Numbered from the stretch's first letter, positions 24,853-34,143 are shown. The stretch: 64,000 nucleotides of DNA from Flavobacterium akiainvivens (GCF_001278115.1 NZ_LIYD01000005.1:790924-854923); one strand, 5' to 3'. Translations and numbers: made by a program. Notes: generated from the letters alone by a model not told the origin.

Positions 24853-25455
24853 ATGGCATTTGATTGGATAACCGGAGGCAGCCTGCCACAATTCTGGAAA
24901 AACTACACCTCATTTTTTGAAGATGATAATAACGCGCTTCAAAAAAAATATGTTGTTTTTGATATGGATGCTACCGGCCTGGACTGGAAAGAAGATGTTA
25001 TACTCTCTATAGTAGCATTGGGTGTTGATGGAGATGCTATAAATGTGGGAGAATTTATAGAGATTTATATTCAACAGGATAAATATACTTCTAACTCTAT
25101 TGCCGCTCAAGGAATTGTGAATAATGGTGCTGAGAAAGTTGTGGAAGCCGAAGCCATGATCCAGTTTTTAAATTTTGCAAAAGACGCAGTGCTCGTTGGG
25201 CATAATGTAAACCTGGATATAGAAATGATAAACCAGGCACTTAAAAGACTGGGATTAGGCAGGTTAAAAAACCAGTTTATGGATACAAACGTATTGTATC
25301 AAAAATTAAAAGACTTACCAGATGGTACTAAAACCGGGCTTGACGAAATTTGTGATGCACTAAAAATTGATAAAAACGAGCGTAATACCATTTCAGGAAA
25401 CACATACAGTACTGCGCTGGCATTCATAAAAATGAAGAAGAAACTGGATATTTAA
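24853..25455 (+). CDS. DnaQ-like 3'-5' exonuclease fold with altered active site
   Basis: This 200-residue protein of the DEDD exonuclease superfamily starts its core at VVFDMDATGLDW, where the usual D-x-E is D-x-D. The second motif, GHNVNLDIEMIN, keeps the Asp. The third motif lacks the expected His-x4-Asp: the region reads SGNTYSTALAFI. Loss of those residues suggests weak or no nuclease activity, perhaps a nucleic-acid or nucleotide-binding role. It is the second gene of a two-gene unit with the cNMP/CBS/DUF294 protein, so a regulatory partnership is possible. Confidence 0.8.
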   Translation: MAFDWITGGSLPQFWKNYTSFFEDDNNALQKKYVVFDMDATGLDWKEDVILSIVALGVDGDAINVGEFIEIYIQQDKYTSNSIAAQGIVNNGAEKVVEAEAMIQFLNFAKDAVLVGHNVNLDIEMINQALKRLGLGRLKNQFMDTNVLYQKLKDLPDGTKTGLDEICDALKIDKNERNTISGNTYSTALAFIKMKKKLDI

Positions 25456-25457
25456 AT

Positions 25458-26087
25458 TTACAGGTTTAATTTATTTTTGCAGATAGCACATAGCCAGGGA
25501 TTTGCATTGTCAACTGTTTTTATAGATTCAACCGCATCTGTCATAACACATTTTTTATCAGGGCAATGCGGCAGGCCGAAGTTGTGACCCAACTCGTGAA
25601 TGGTTACTTTTTTAAACCGTCCAAATTGCTTGGCTTTATCAGGTGTTTTAAGCTGAAAATATGAAACTACAGCGCTATTGCCCGGGCAATAAGCAAGCCC
25701 CATTATACCAAAATCATTATAGCGCCACTCCGGTTTCCTGATTTGGCCTTTATCATCGTGTTTGGTTATAGATATATCTCTGTGGGTCAACCCCATAATA
25801 TAATCAACATCTAAATTCATCCTTTTTTGAAAGGCTATCAGGCTATCTGCCCTGTAACGTGGTGATTTTATGTTGATGAAAGCAGTTTGGGGTAAAGCTT
25901 TGTCTTCTAATATACTGACCTTTACATTGTAGTACTTTTCAATCTCTGTTTCAATATTACTTACATAGTTACCATCCATACCCTTGTAAGGTAATAGCCC
26001 TACAACAATATCCTTGTCCGGGGAGGCGTATCGTTCCTCTTTGCAGCCAAATAGTAAAAATGCAAGTATTAAAACAATGTATTTCAT
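25458..26087 (-). CDS. archaemetzincin-like zinc metalloprotease, lipoprotein
   Basis: This 209-residue protein begins with a lipoprotein signal (MKYIVLILAFLLFGC), so it should be anchored to an outer- or inner-membrane leaflet. The zinc-site motif HELGHNFGLPHC (HExxHxxGxxH plus Cys) followed by CVMTD and the CAIC near the end matches the archaemetzincin pattern with its extra Cys residues. It would be a metallopeptidase of unknown substrate. It overlaps menC by 4 bases on the same strand and lies at the end of that unit. Confidence 0.85.
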   Translation of the reverse strand: MKYIVLILAFLLFGCKEERYASPDKDIVVGLLPYKGMDGNYVSNIETEIEKYYNVKVSILEDKALPQTAFINIKSPRYRADSLIAFQKRMNLDVDYIMGLTHRDISITKHDDKGQIRKPEWRYNDFGIMGLAYCPGNSAVVSYFQLKTPDKAKQFGRFKKVTIHELGHNFGLPHCPDKKCVMTDAVESIKTVDNANPWLCAICKNKLNL

Positions 26088-27127
26088 AATCTTAACTGAT
26101 TAATATTCCATTCAATACTTCTATCATAACAAAGCTGGCCATTTTTAACAACCAAAGGGCTTTCAAAATTATTTGTATATAAAGCACCGGTGCCCAGCCC
26201 CTGCGGCATTGGGTTGTTTAAAGTATACGTCCATTGGGCAATGGCATTCAGACCAATATTACTCTCAAGGGCAGAAGTTACCCACCAGCCTATGTCGTGT
26301 TTTTCAGCCAGTTCTATCCACTCCCCGCTCCCTTTAAAACCGCCTACCAAACTTGGCTTTAAGATTATAAACTGCGGTTTAATTTTTTGAAGTAAGGCTT
26401 CCTTTTCCTCATATTTAAAAACACCTATAAGTTCTTCATCAAGCGCTATAGGCAGTGGTGTTTTATTGCACAATTCCTGCATTGCATCCTCTTGATGTTG
26501 CTTTATAGGCTGCTCAATGCTATGTAATTGATATTTTGACAATTGATGTAATTTATCTAAAGCATCTGATTGACTAAAAGCCCCGTTAGCGTCTACTCTT
26601 ATTTCAATTTGCTCAGCAGTAAAATGGTTACATATAAATTCTAATAAAGTTAATTCTTTATCAAAATCTATAGCCCCTATTTTAAGTTTAATACAGTTAA
26701 ATCCAGAGGCGAGCTTCTCCTCTACTTGTTGCTTCATATAAGCCTCATCCCCCATCCACACCAGCCCGTTTATGGGTATATTTTTTGTTCCGGTTGTAAA
26801 TTCAGAGGGAAATAAATCAAACGGTGTTTCCGCCGCTAACGACCTGAATGCGGTTTCTAAACCAAACTGGATAGATGGAAATTCAACCAATTCCTGCCAA
26901 AGCTTTTCTTCGCCTAAGTGAATATTCTGGCAGGCCCAGGCAAGCCTTTCTTCATAATCAGGACGGTCGTCAATACTCAGTCCGCGCAAAATACCACACT
27001 CACCTATCCCCTTTTTGCCGCCATCTTCAAGTATTATAAACCAGGTTTCCTTTTGGGTCATAATTCCTCTTGATGTACCGCTGGGGCGCTTAAAATCAAG
27101 TACGTATCTTAAATAACTTGCCGTCAT
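26084..27127 (-). CDS. menC: o-succinylbenzoate synthase
   Basis: This 347-residue enolase-superfamily enzyme converts SHCHC to o-succinylbenzoate in menaquinone synthesis. Catalytic elements are visible: KLKIGAIDFD (Lys of KxK), EIRVDANGAF (metal Asp), SIEQPI (metal Glu), PIALDEELIG (metal Asp) and FIILKPSLVGGFKG (second Lys). Cytoplasmic. Its neighbours menA and menB in the same direction support the assignment. menD, menF, menE and menH are not present here. It overlaps the archaemetzincin gene by 4 bases. Confidence 0.92.
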   Translation of the reverse strand: MTASYLRYVLDFKRPSGTSRGIMTQKETWFIILEDGGKKGIGECGILRGLSIDDRPDYEERLAWACQNIHLGEEKLWQELVEFPSIQFGLETAFRSLAAETPFDLFPSEFTTGTKNIPINGLVWMGDEAYMKQQVEEKLASGFNCIKLKIGAIDFDKELTLLEFICNHFTAEQIEIRVDANGAFSQSDALDKLHQLSKYQLHSIEQPIKQHQEDAMQELCNKTPLPIALDEELIGVFKYEEKEALLQKIKPQFIILKPSLVGGFKGSGEWIELAEKHDIGWWVTSALESNIGLNAIAQWTYTLNNPMPQGLGTGALYTNNFESPLVVKNGQLCYDRSIEWNINQLRL

Positions 27128-27204
27128 GAAATTACTTTAAAACAGAATTCCACCAATTTACACAATTAATGTTATGTAAATCAGTGGAATTACCAATTTG
27201 AAAT

Positions 27205-27879
27205 TTATAATTCAATAGAATCTCCTATTTCCAAAAGGGTGATATTTTTCCCTTTATCAGTAAAAAGTTTTTTAGTGGCTTCATGGTCAATTTTAATGTA
27301 GCCAAACGTATCATAATGATAGCCAAGTACATTATTACACTCTACAAAATCTGAAGCTATAACCGCATCTTCAGCATCCATGGTAAAGTTTGAACCTATT
27401 GGTAGTATAGCAAGGTCAAGCCTTGTGCGTAGTGGGATAAGCTTCATATCATAAGTAAGCGCTGTATCGCCGGCAACATAAATGTTCTTGTCGGCTTCAA
27501 TTACAAAACCTCCCTGGTTACCACCATACGTTCCATCAGGAAACTGGCTCGAGTGTATGGCGTTTACATACTTAACTCTACCAAAATCAAACTGCCAGCT
27601 ACCGCCATGGTTCATAGGGTGTGCATTAAAGCCTTTATTAGAGTAGTATGTTGCAATCTCAGCATTACTCACAATAGTTGCGCCTGTATTTTTGGCGATG
27701 GCCTCAACATCAAGCACGTGGTCGCCATGGGCGTGAGTGAGTAGTATATAGTCGGCTTTTAATTCATTAATATCAATATGGCTGGCCAGCTCGTTAGCTG
27801 TAATAAAAGGGTCTACAATAATGTGTTTGCCATTGGTTTCTATACCCAGGCTGGCGTGTCCGTAAAATGTAATCTTCAT
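27205..27879 (-). CDS. metal-dependent hydrolase, MBL fold (UPF0173)
   Basis: This 224-residue metallo-beta-lactamase-fold hydrolase has the signature THAHGDHVLD at about residue 48, an early FYGHASLGIE, and a C-terminal half with YVAGDTALTYDM. The two-zinc ligands are intact. The substrate is unknown. It stands between menA and menC, facing the same way, with about 80-base gaps on each side, and is likely part of the same transcription region. Confidence 0.85.
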   Translation of the reverse strand: MKITFYGHASLGIETNGKHIIVDPFITANELASHIDINELKADYILLTHAHGDHVLDVEAIAKNTGATIVSNAEIATYYSNKGFNAHPMNHGGSWQFDFGRVKYVNAIHSSQFPDGTYGGNQGGFVIEADKNIYVAGDTALTYDMKLIPLRTRLDLAILPIGSNFTMDAEDAVIASDFVECNNVLGYHYDTFGYIKIDHEATKKLFTDKGKNITLLEIGDSIEL

Positions 27880-27959
27880 AATTTGAACGTTTATTCGGTT
27901 ATGTGGTTATTCGGTTATTTGATAAGATATATCTTAAAACCGAAATTTGAAATTATTAA

Positions 27960-28862
27960 TTATAACTGCATGGCAACGCATAGCAGTACAGACAGGAAGA
28001 ACGTACCCAAAGCTACTTTTTTAAGCTCAGGGTCAAGCTCTCGGGGTACTGTGTTTTTAACTACTGTTTTAATGTGAATTAAGAATGGTATATACGCCAG
28101 TGTAAAAATGTACTGTACCGGCCTGAAATGGTTTAGTAGTGCAAATGCTAAAGTCAAACTTAAAGCAGTAATAATAACCGCATAATGATAGACTTTGGCA
28201 ACTTTGGCACCCATTTTTACTACAAGGGTATTTTTGCCGCTCATAGCATCGCTAACCTGGTCGCGCATATTGTTAAGGTTAAGTACTGCAACACTAAGTA
28301 AGCCAACCGATACAGCAGGTAGTATAACCAGGCTATCAACCTTTTGGGCAAAAAGGAAGTAACACCCTATAACGCTTACAAGACCAAAGAATATAAACAC
28401 AAACAGGTCTCCCAGACCCCTGTAGCCGTAAGCAGAACTGCCCACAGTATACTTAATAGCAGCAGAAATTGCAGCTAACCCTAAAAAGAAAAAGAATACC
28501 GAGTAGGCAAAGTTTTCTTTACCAAACGACAGGTAAATAAGTATAACAGCTGCCGCAAGTGTTAGCAATGAGGTAATAATAATACCCTTTTTCATGGCCT
28601 GGACACTTATAGCCCCGCTTTGTATGGCACGTTGCGGGCCAATGCGGTGCTCATTATCAGTGCCTTTCACACCATCACCATAGTCATTAGCGAAATTAGA
28701 AAGTATTTGTAGGCCAAGGGTGGTTACAAGTGCAAGGCTAAACACCCCCCAGTTTATAAACCCTTGTGAATAAGCATAAAAACTCCCTACCAATATTCCT
28801 GAAACTGATAATGGAAGCGTTCTTAATCGTGCAGCCTCAAGCCACGCTTTTGTATTTGACAT
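27960..28862 (-). CDS. menA: 1,4-dihydroxy-2-naphthoate prenyltransferase
   Basis: This 300-residue UbiA-family membrane enzyme attaches the polyprenyl chain to 1,4-dihydroxy-2-naphthoate to give demethylmenaquinone. Aspartate-rich motifs NDYGDGVKGTDNEHRIG (early loop) and NNMRDQVSDAMSGK (second loop) bind the diphosphate through Mg. Eight or nine hydrophobic segments are spread over the chain. Its neighbours menB and menC support the pathway. Length is typical. Confidence 0.93.
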   Translation of the reverse strand: MSNTKAWLEAARLRTLPLSVSGILVGSFYAYSQGFINWGVFSLALVTTLGLQILSNFANDYGDGVKGTDNEHRIGPQRAIQSGAISVQAMKKGIIITSLLTLAAAVILIYLSFGKENFAYSVFFFFLGLAAISAAIKYTVGSSAYGYRGLGDLFVFIFFGLVSVIGCYFLFAQKVDSLVILPAVSVGLLSVAVLNLNNMRDQVSDAMSGKNTLVVKMGAKVAKVYHYAVIITALSLTLAFALLNHFRPVQYIFTLAYIPFLIHIKTVVKNTVPRELDPELKKVALGTFFLSVLLCVAMQL

Positions 28863-28906
28863 TTTAATCTTTAAATTTTAAATCCTTCAATTTTTAAATC
28901 TATTGC

Positions 28907-30400
28907 CTACATCCAGTGCTGCTTAGCTGTTTCAACCTGGTATAACCAATAGTTTACATATTTCTTTAAACGGGTGTAATTAGCTACACCATAGGCCATT
29001 TCGCCACCGGCGGTATATATTTTAACGGCAGCTACATCGGCGCCTTTTTGCCAGAAATACTGTGTAACCTTTACCGTATGTATTTTATGCGGGGCAACAA
29101 ACTCATTCTGAATATCCCAGGCACCGCTTTGTTTTATAATAAAGTCGTTATTAACATACAGCCTGTAATTGCGGTATCCAAAAAACACAAGTAGGCTTAC
29201 TATAACAGCATAAAATACAGCAAAATAGATATAATCATACGCCTCTGCCCATAAGGCACAAACCGTAAAATAAATCCCTAACGGAATCACCAGCGCCTTA
29301 AAGCAATTAAGCACCAGCTTCCTGAAGTTTGGTTTAAGTTCTTCCCCCCTTTCCGGATTCTTTTCTAATAAAAACTGTAACAACTGCTGCTTTTCCTGCT
29401 CATCAACACCCGGTATTTCAAGGGCATGTTTCTTTTTTTCGGCAGAAACCTCAATATCAGTAGCCTGCCTTATTTTGAGGTCGTTAATGTCCATTTTTTT
29501 CTGGAAGTAATTCCGGCTGACCGACACCATTTGTACCTTTTGGGGCTTAATGATAGTATTTCGGGTATTGATTAACCCGTAAGATAGTAATAGCGAGTTG
29601 TTTTGCTTGGTAATCCTGAAATTAAAGTAGCGTATAATTGTTCTGAACAGGTTGATTACCACTACTAAAAACATAATAAACAGCAGTACAAAAGCCATGA
29701 ATTTTACAACAATTTCTTCAAAATCGTTGTAAACATCGCCATCATAATCAGTATATCTAAAATAATCGTCAACATACTGAAGCATAGATATAAAGAATGC
29801 CAACAGTACACCAAAACTACGAATGTAATTGGAGGTAATACCCGTTTTAAAAAGGCTCATCAGGCTTATTTCTATAAACGGATGCTGTGGCTGTTCTAAA
29901 GGCCTCTCGACATTTTCTTCATTCTCACCAACAGATGCCCGGGCTTCTTCAAGCAATAATTCTTTTAATGAAAGTGCCTGCCTGTGGCTAATGGCTTTAA
30001 TTTTAACCTCAGTTTTATTACTGCCGGCTGTATCTACCTCAAGGCCATGTACTTTAATAATTTTTTGAAGCAGCGATTGCGTAATGTTTACATTCTGGAT
30101 TTTATCGGCCGGTATGGCTATACGGGTCTTGTTTATGATGCCTTTTCTGAGTATAAACTCATCATTATCAGTATCAAAATAGAATGTAAAGTTACGGTAT
30201 TGCAGGTAACCCACTATAAGCGATATAATAAGTATGGCAACAAATGCAAGGGCAAGATACAGCTTAGGTATGCGGCCCTGTACTATCCATAACAGGAATA
30301 ACGGCAGCCAGGCCCTTATACTGGTTTGCAGGGCATCTGTGCCCATAACCACAATACCTAAAAGAGATTGCCGCTGCGGGCTGCTAAAATCATTCTTCAT
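28907..30400 (-). CDS. membrane protein with bacterial PH (bPH2) domains, YdbT-like
   Basis: This 497-residue protein contains several bPH2 (DUF304) modules, each with a hydrophobic stretch followed by a beta-rich domain ending like IRNTIIKPQKVQMVSVSRN. Membrane segments lie near residues 20-60, 190-250 and 365-410. It overlaps its partner upstream by 11 bases. Pairs of this kind occur in many bacteria (YdbS/YdbT) and have been linked to resistance or membrane stress, but function is not established. It sits between menA and menB, which is unusual. Confidence 0.85.
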   Translation of the reverse strand: MKNDFSSPQRQSLLGIVVMGTDALQTSIRAWLPLFLLWIVQGRIPKLYLALAFVAILIISLIVGYLQYRNFTFYFDTDNDEFILRKGIINKTRIAIPADKIQNVNITQSLLQKIIKVHGLEVDTAGSNKTEVKIKAISHRQALSLKELLLEEARASVGENEENVERPLEQPQHPFIEISLMSLFKTGITSNYIRSFGVLLAFFISMLQYVDDYFRYTDYDGDVYNDFEEIVVKFMAFVLLFIMFLVVVINLFRTIIRYFNFRITKQNNSLLLSYGLINTRNTIIKPQKVQMVSVSRNYFQKKMDINDLKIRQATDIEVSAEKKKHALEIPGVDEQEKQQLLQFLLEKNPERGEELKPNFRKLVLNCFKALVIPLGIYFTVCALWAEAYDYIYFAVFYAVIVSLLVFFGYRNYRLYVNNDFIIKQSGAWDIQNEFVAPHKIHTVKVTQYFWQKGADVAAVKIYTAGGEMAYGVANYTRLKKYVNYWLYQVETAKQHWM

Positions 30401-30950
30401 TAAGCTGTTCTTTCTCTTCTTGCTTTTGTTCCTGATCTGTTATTTTGCCCACTAACAGCTGTTTAATAGCCTCGGCGTGTTCTTTTTCAACACCGGGTAT
30501 CTTAAGGTCGCTGCTTACGCCGCCTGCTGTAAATATATTTATTGTGGCAAGGCCGAATATCCTTGAAACCCAGCCCTCATGCAATTCTACGTGCTGCACC
30601 CTGTTATAGGGAATTATAGTGGTTGTTATTGCAATGGCACCGCTGCGATAAATAACATCGTGTGTGCGGAAAGCAAAACCCCTGTTCCTGTAGCTAACAA
30701 CCTGAATGGTAATAGTTAACAAAAGGATCAGAATATAACCAATAGTAATATACCCCTTGTAGTTAACCGTTTCTTCAACAAAATACATAGCAAGGCCAGC
30801 CAATATGGCCACTACGCCAAATACAATAGCAATATTAATCCATATAATTTTTATGTAGGATTGATGCAATGGCGATAACTCAACCTCTTCAAATCGTGGC
30901 AGTTGGGTAGTATCTATTGTATTGTTCGTAAAATCTTGCATATTGTTCAT
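30390..30950 (-). CDS. small bPH2-domain membrane protein, YdbS-like
   Basis: This 186-residue protein has two hydrophobic segments at the start (IIWINIAIVFGVVAILAG, then ITIGYILILLLTITIQVV), then one bPH2 domain with YRSGAIAITTTIIPYNRVQHVELHEG. It is the upstream member of a pair with the 497-residue protein, which starts within its last 11 bases. The pair probably acts as a membrane complex; no ligand is known. A perfect 14-bp hairpin precedes it. Confidence 0.85.
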   Translation of the reverse strand: MNNMQDFTNNTIDTTQLPRFEEVELSPLHQSYIKIIWINIAIVFGVVAILAGLAMYFVEETVNYKGYITIGYILILLLTITIQVVSYRNRGFAFRTHDVIYRSGAIAITTTIIPYNRVQHVELHEGWVSRIFGLATINIFTAGGVSSDLKIPGVEKEHAEAIKQLLVGKITDQEQKQEEKEQLNEE

Positions 30951-30957
30951 GGCTCAG

Positions 30958-30992
30958 TGTTTAGTGTTCATATTCAACATGAACACTAAACA
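30958..30992 (-). repeat. perfect 14-bp inverted repeat between menB and PH pair
   Basis: TGTTTAGTGTTCAT/ATGAACACTAAACA with a 7-base loop fills most of the gap. No T-run follows on the minus strand, so it may be a processing or attenuation hairpin, or a dispersed repeat, rather than a plain terminator. Confidence 0.6.
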
Positions 30993-31008
30993 ATAAACAA
31001 ATTAACAG

Positions 31009-31851
31009 TTACGGTATCCACTTGATATCCCTGAAGTTAGGCTTCCTTTTTTCAAGGAAAGCATCACGTCCCTCTTTGGCTTCTTCGGTCATATAGGTAA
31101 GGCGTGTGGCTTCCCCGGCAAATACCTGTTGGCCTACCATACCATCATCTGTAAGGTTAAAGGCAAATTTAAGCATCTTGATAGATGTAGGCGATTTACC
31201 CAGTATTTCCTGGGCCCATTCGTATGCTGTGTCTTCAAGGTCGGCGTGCGGCACAACCGCATTTACCATACCCATTTCATAAGCCTCCTGGGCGTTGTAA
31301 TTCCTGCCAAGGAAGAAAATCTCGCGGGCACGCTTCTGCCCCACCATCTTAGCCAGGTAAGCCGAACCATAACCGCCGTCAAAACTGGTAACATCGGCAT
31401 CCGTCTGCTTAAATATAGCGTGCTCTTTACTGGCAAGGGTTAGGTCACACACCACATGAAGGCTATGCCCGCCGCCTACTGCCCATCCGGGTACAACCGC
31501 AATAACCACCTTTGGCATAAAGCGTATAAGGCGCTGAACTTCAAGTATATTTAATCTGTGATAACCATCGTCTCCCACATAACCCTGCTGGCCGCGTGCC
31601 TTTTGGTCGCCGCCGCTGCAAAAGCTGTATACACCATCGCGGCTTGAAGGGCCTTCAGCGCTAAGCAGCACCACACCTATTGAGGTATCTTCACGGGCAT
31701 CAAGAAACGCCTCAAACAGCTCAGCCGTAGTCCTCGGGCGGAACGCATTGCGCACATCGGGCCTGTTAAAGGCTATACGTGCCACGCCGTTACATTTTTT
31801 ATAGGTTATATCTTCAAACTCCTTTACGGTTTTCCAGTGTATTTTATCCAT
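31009..31851 (-). CDS. menB: 1,4-dihydroxy-2-naphthoyl-CoA synthase
   Basis: This 280-residue crotonase-fold enzyme closes the ring of o-succinylbenzoyl-CoA. Diagnostic regions are SFCSGGDQKARGQQGY, the oxyanion-hole loop PGWAVGGGHSLHVVCDL and FDGGYGSAYLAKMVGQKRA, with the C-terminal RKPNFRDIKWIP typical of MenB. Cytoplasmic. It is upstream of the PH pair and menA on the same strand. Length and motifs are normal. Confidence 0.94.
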   Translation of the reverse strand: MDKIHWKTVKEFEDITYKKCNGVARIAFNRPDVRNAFRPRTTAELFEAFLDAREDTSIGVVLLSAEGPSSRDGVYSFCSGGDQKARGQQGYVGDDGYHRLNILEVQRLIRFMPKVVIAVVPGWAVGGGHSLHVVCDLTLASKEHAIFKQTDADVTSFDGGYGSAYLAKMVGQKRAREIFFLGRNYNAQEAYEMGMVNAVVPHADLEDTAYEWAQEILGKSPTSIKMLKFAFNLTDDGMVGQQVFAGEATRLTYMTEEAKEGRDAFLEKRKPNFRDIKWIP

Positions 31852-31997
31852 TTTACGAAAAATTTAGCGTAAAAATAGGCATTTTTAGCCATTTCAGCTT
31901 TCAAAAATTATAGGGAATACTAAAAATACTGTCTTTCAAAAAATTAGGGATTCTAAAATGTTAAAATCTACATTTTAACTGTTAACCTATCATCAAA

Positions 31998-32031
31998 TTT
32001 GTTTTAAAAATGATGTGTTTGGTTATATTTG
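31998..32031 (+). promoter_or_regulatory. complete Bacteroidota promoter of the serine hydrolase
   Basis: TTTG at 31998-32001 and TATATTTG at 32024-32031 are spaced 22 bases. Transcription should begin near 32038, which fits the ATG at 32054 and excludes the upstream in-frame start at 32015. Confidence 0.65.
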
Positions 32032-32053
32032 CCTTTTTACGATTACCTTATTC

Positions 32054-33247
32054 ATGAGATTTTTAAGACTTACACCCTATATACTCCCCCTGCTGCTGGC
32101 TTCATGTAAAAACGAAGATAAAACCCTGGCAGACAACATTAAACCCGCTGAAAAAGATACAGTACTACACATTACACCGCTTGAAATTAAACTCAAAAGC
32201 CCATCTAAACAGTACATTAACAGCAAACACAACCAAATTGAAGCCTTCTACAACAAAATATGGCCTAAAAACGACCTAAGTGGCGGATTTTTAGTGGCTA
32301 AGAACGGCAAGATACTGTACGAAAACTACGGCGGCTATGCCAATCGCAGTACCAAGGAGGAAATAACAAAAGACACACCCCTACACCTGGCATCTGTTAG
32401 TAAAGTGCTTACTGCAGCGCTGGTTCTCAAGCTAATAGACCTTAATAAACTGGGGCTCGACCAACGCATACAAACCATTTTACCCGAGTTCCCCTACCCG
32501 GAAATCACGGTTAAAATGCTGCTTAACCACCGCAGCGGCCTGCCCAACTATGCCTATTTTGCTGACCATAAGGAGTATTGGGACCGCAGTATGATGACCA
32601 ACCAGGATGTGCTTAACCTCCTGGCTAAGTTTAAGTTTGACCTTTACTTTAAGCCCGATAAGAAATTTGGCTACTGCAACACCAATTACGCCATGTTAGC
32701 CCTTGTAATTGAGAAGGTTACGAAGATGAATTACCGCGATGCCATGAAAAAGGTAATCTTCGAGCCGCTGGGCATGAAAAACACCTTTGTGTTTGATTAT
32801 GAGAAAGATAGAGACAAAGTATCGCTATCCTACAAGGGCAATAATGTGCTGTATGGCTTTGATTTCCTGGACAATATCTATGGCGACAAGAATATTTACT
32901 CCACACCACGTGATTTACTTAAGTTTGACCTCGCTACCTACTCCCCTAACTTCCTGAACCCTAAGCTTGTAAAGCAGGTATTCCAGGGGTATAGCTATGA
33001 GCATAAGGGCGAAAAGAACTACGGCCTGGGCATACGCCTGCACGAATGGGTTACCGGCGAAAAACTCTTTTACCACAACGGCTGGTGGCATGGAAACACT
33101 ACATCTTACGTTACGTTAAAGAATGATACTGTGGCACTTATAGCGCTGTCTAACAAGTTTTCTTACAAACCATACAGGATTTGGAAGCTTGCTCCCAAGT
33201 TTGGAAAGTACCCGGTTGAACCCGATAAGGCAGACGACGCTGAGTAG
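32054..33247 (+). CDS. serine hydrolase, beta-lactamase family, lipoprotein
   Basis: This 397-residue protein has a lipobox (PYILPLLLASC) and belongs to the class C beta-lactamase/DD-peptidase family. The SxxK is in ASVSKVLTAAL, the YxN in YCNTNYAML, and the HxG in YHNGWWHG. It acts outside the cytoplasm, perhaps on peptidoglycan or an ester. It need not hydrolyse antibiotics. Transcribed alone, with a good promoter just upstream. Confidence 0.88.
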   Translation: MRFLRLTPYILPLLLASCKNEDKTLADNIKPAEKDTVLHITPLEIKLKSPSKQYINSKHNQIEAFYNKIWPKNDLSGGFLVAKNGKILYENYGGYANRSTKEEITKDTPLHLASVSKVLTAALVLKLIDLNKLGLDQRIQTILPEFPYPEITVKMLLNHRSGLPNYAYFADHKEYWDRSMMTNQDVLNLLAKFKFDLYFKPDKKFGYCNTNYAMLALVIEKVTKMNYRDAMKKVIFEPLGMKNTFVFDYEKDRDKVSLSYKGNNVLYGFDFLDNIYGDKNIYSTPRDLLKFDLATYSPNFLNPKLVKQVFQGYSYEHKGEKNYGLGIRLHEWVTGEKLFYHNGWWHGNTTSYVTLKNDTVALIALSNKFSYKPYRIWKLAPKFGKYPVEPDKADDAE

Positions 33248-33341
33248 GATTTCCCGACTCAGTAAAATCTTACATTTTAACAAAATATTAACGCTAATTT
33301 TTCACTTTCGGAACTTGGAATTGAATTTTTAGGCGTCAGAC

Positions 33342-33369
33342 TTTTTAGGTTCTTCAACTGAACCAAAAA
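33342..33369. repeat. hairpin in the gap after the serine hydrolase
   Basis: TTTTTAGGTTC and GAACCAAAAA form a stem with a 7-base loop, about 95 bases after the stop. The rest of the gap (33248-33495) is AT-rich with no gene. Confidence 0.4.
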
Positions 33370-33495
33370 TATCGAAAAGTAAAATCAGGATTGCATAATT
33401 TTTTAAAGAGGCAAAATTGTAATTTAGGCCAACCGTTTTTTCGGCTTTGGACTTTTGACATTCGACTTTAATTTTTTTTACTTCTTACTTAAATT

Positions 33496-34143
33496 ATGCT
33501 TTCCGAAACCCAACTTAAAGAACTTGCTGCCCAGCTCCAAAAACCAAACGGCGAAAATGCCATTGAGGTGGCTAATGGTATGCAGGCTACCAATGCTAAT
33601 ATTATTGCCAGGGCAATTGCTGCTATCAACCCGCAACCCGGCGACCAAATCCTTGAAATAGGCCCCGGCAATGCAGGCCATATTACCACCCTGCCCCAAA
33701 CGGCACATTACACCGGCCTGGATATTTCGCCCGAAATGGTAGCGCTGGCACAGCAAACTTTTAGTAGCCGACCCAATACAGTTTTTGAGTTGGGTAACGG
33801 CACTACCCTGCCCTTTGCTAACGGGGCGTTTGATAAAGTATTCTCAGTAAATACACTATATTTTTGGAAAGACCCGGCAGCCTATGCCACAGAAATTGCC
33901 CGTACCCTCAAACCCGGCGGGCTGCTCTGCCTCGGGTTTATACCACAAAGCACCATGCAGCATATACCCTTTGCCAAATACGGCTTTACCCATTACAGCC
34001 AGGAACAGGCCGCTAAACTGTTAGAAAGCGCCAGTTTTAGAACTGAGGCTATTGACACCACTACCGAAACCATTATGGGAAATGCAGGAAAGGAAATTAC
34101 CCGCGAAATAACCATATTAACCGCTAAATCAGATAGCAGGTAG
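33496..34143 (+). CDS. class I SAM-dependent methyltransferase
   Basis: This 215-residue cytoplasmic methyltransferase has motif I ILEIGPGNAGHITTL (about residues 51-66), then GLDISPEMVALA, and FDKVFSVNTLYFW as motif III. The substrate is unknown, and the fold resembles small-molecule methyltransferases. Its stop codon lies within the left arm of an inverted repeat, so the last four codons (SDSR) are encoded by that repeat. The DinB gene runs convergently. Length is normal. Confidence 0.85.
   Translation: MLSETQLKELAAQLQKPNGENAIEVANGMQATNANIIARAIAAINPQPGDQILEIGPGNAGHITTLPQTAHYTGLDISPEMVALAQQTFSSRPNTVFELGNGTTLPFANGAFDKVFSVNTLYFWKDPAAYATEIARTLKPGGLLCLGFIPQSTMQHIPFAKYGFTHYSQEQAAKLLESASFRTEAIDTTTETIMGNAGKEITREITILTAKSDSR

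Noticed and set aside
32054..33247. Antibiotic resistance beta-lactamase
   Set aside because: The SxxK, YxN and HxG motifs show the fold, but the family is broad and includes esterases and peptidases; a resistance role cannot be supported.
33455..33661. Alternative plus-strand frame overlapping the methyltransferase start
   Set aside because: The methyltransferase frame has the full family motif set, and this frame ends inside it without any motif.
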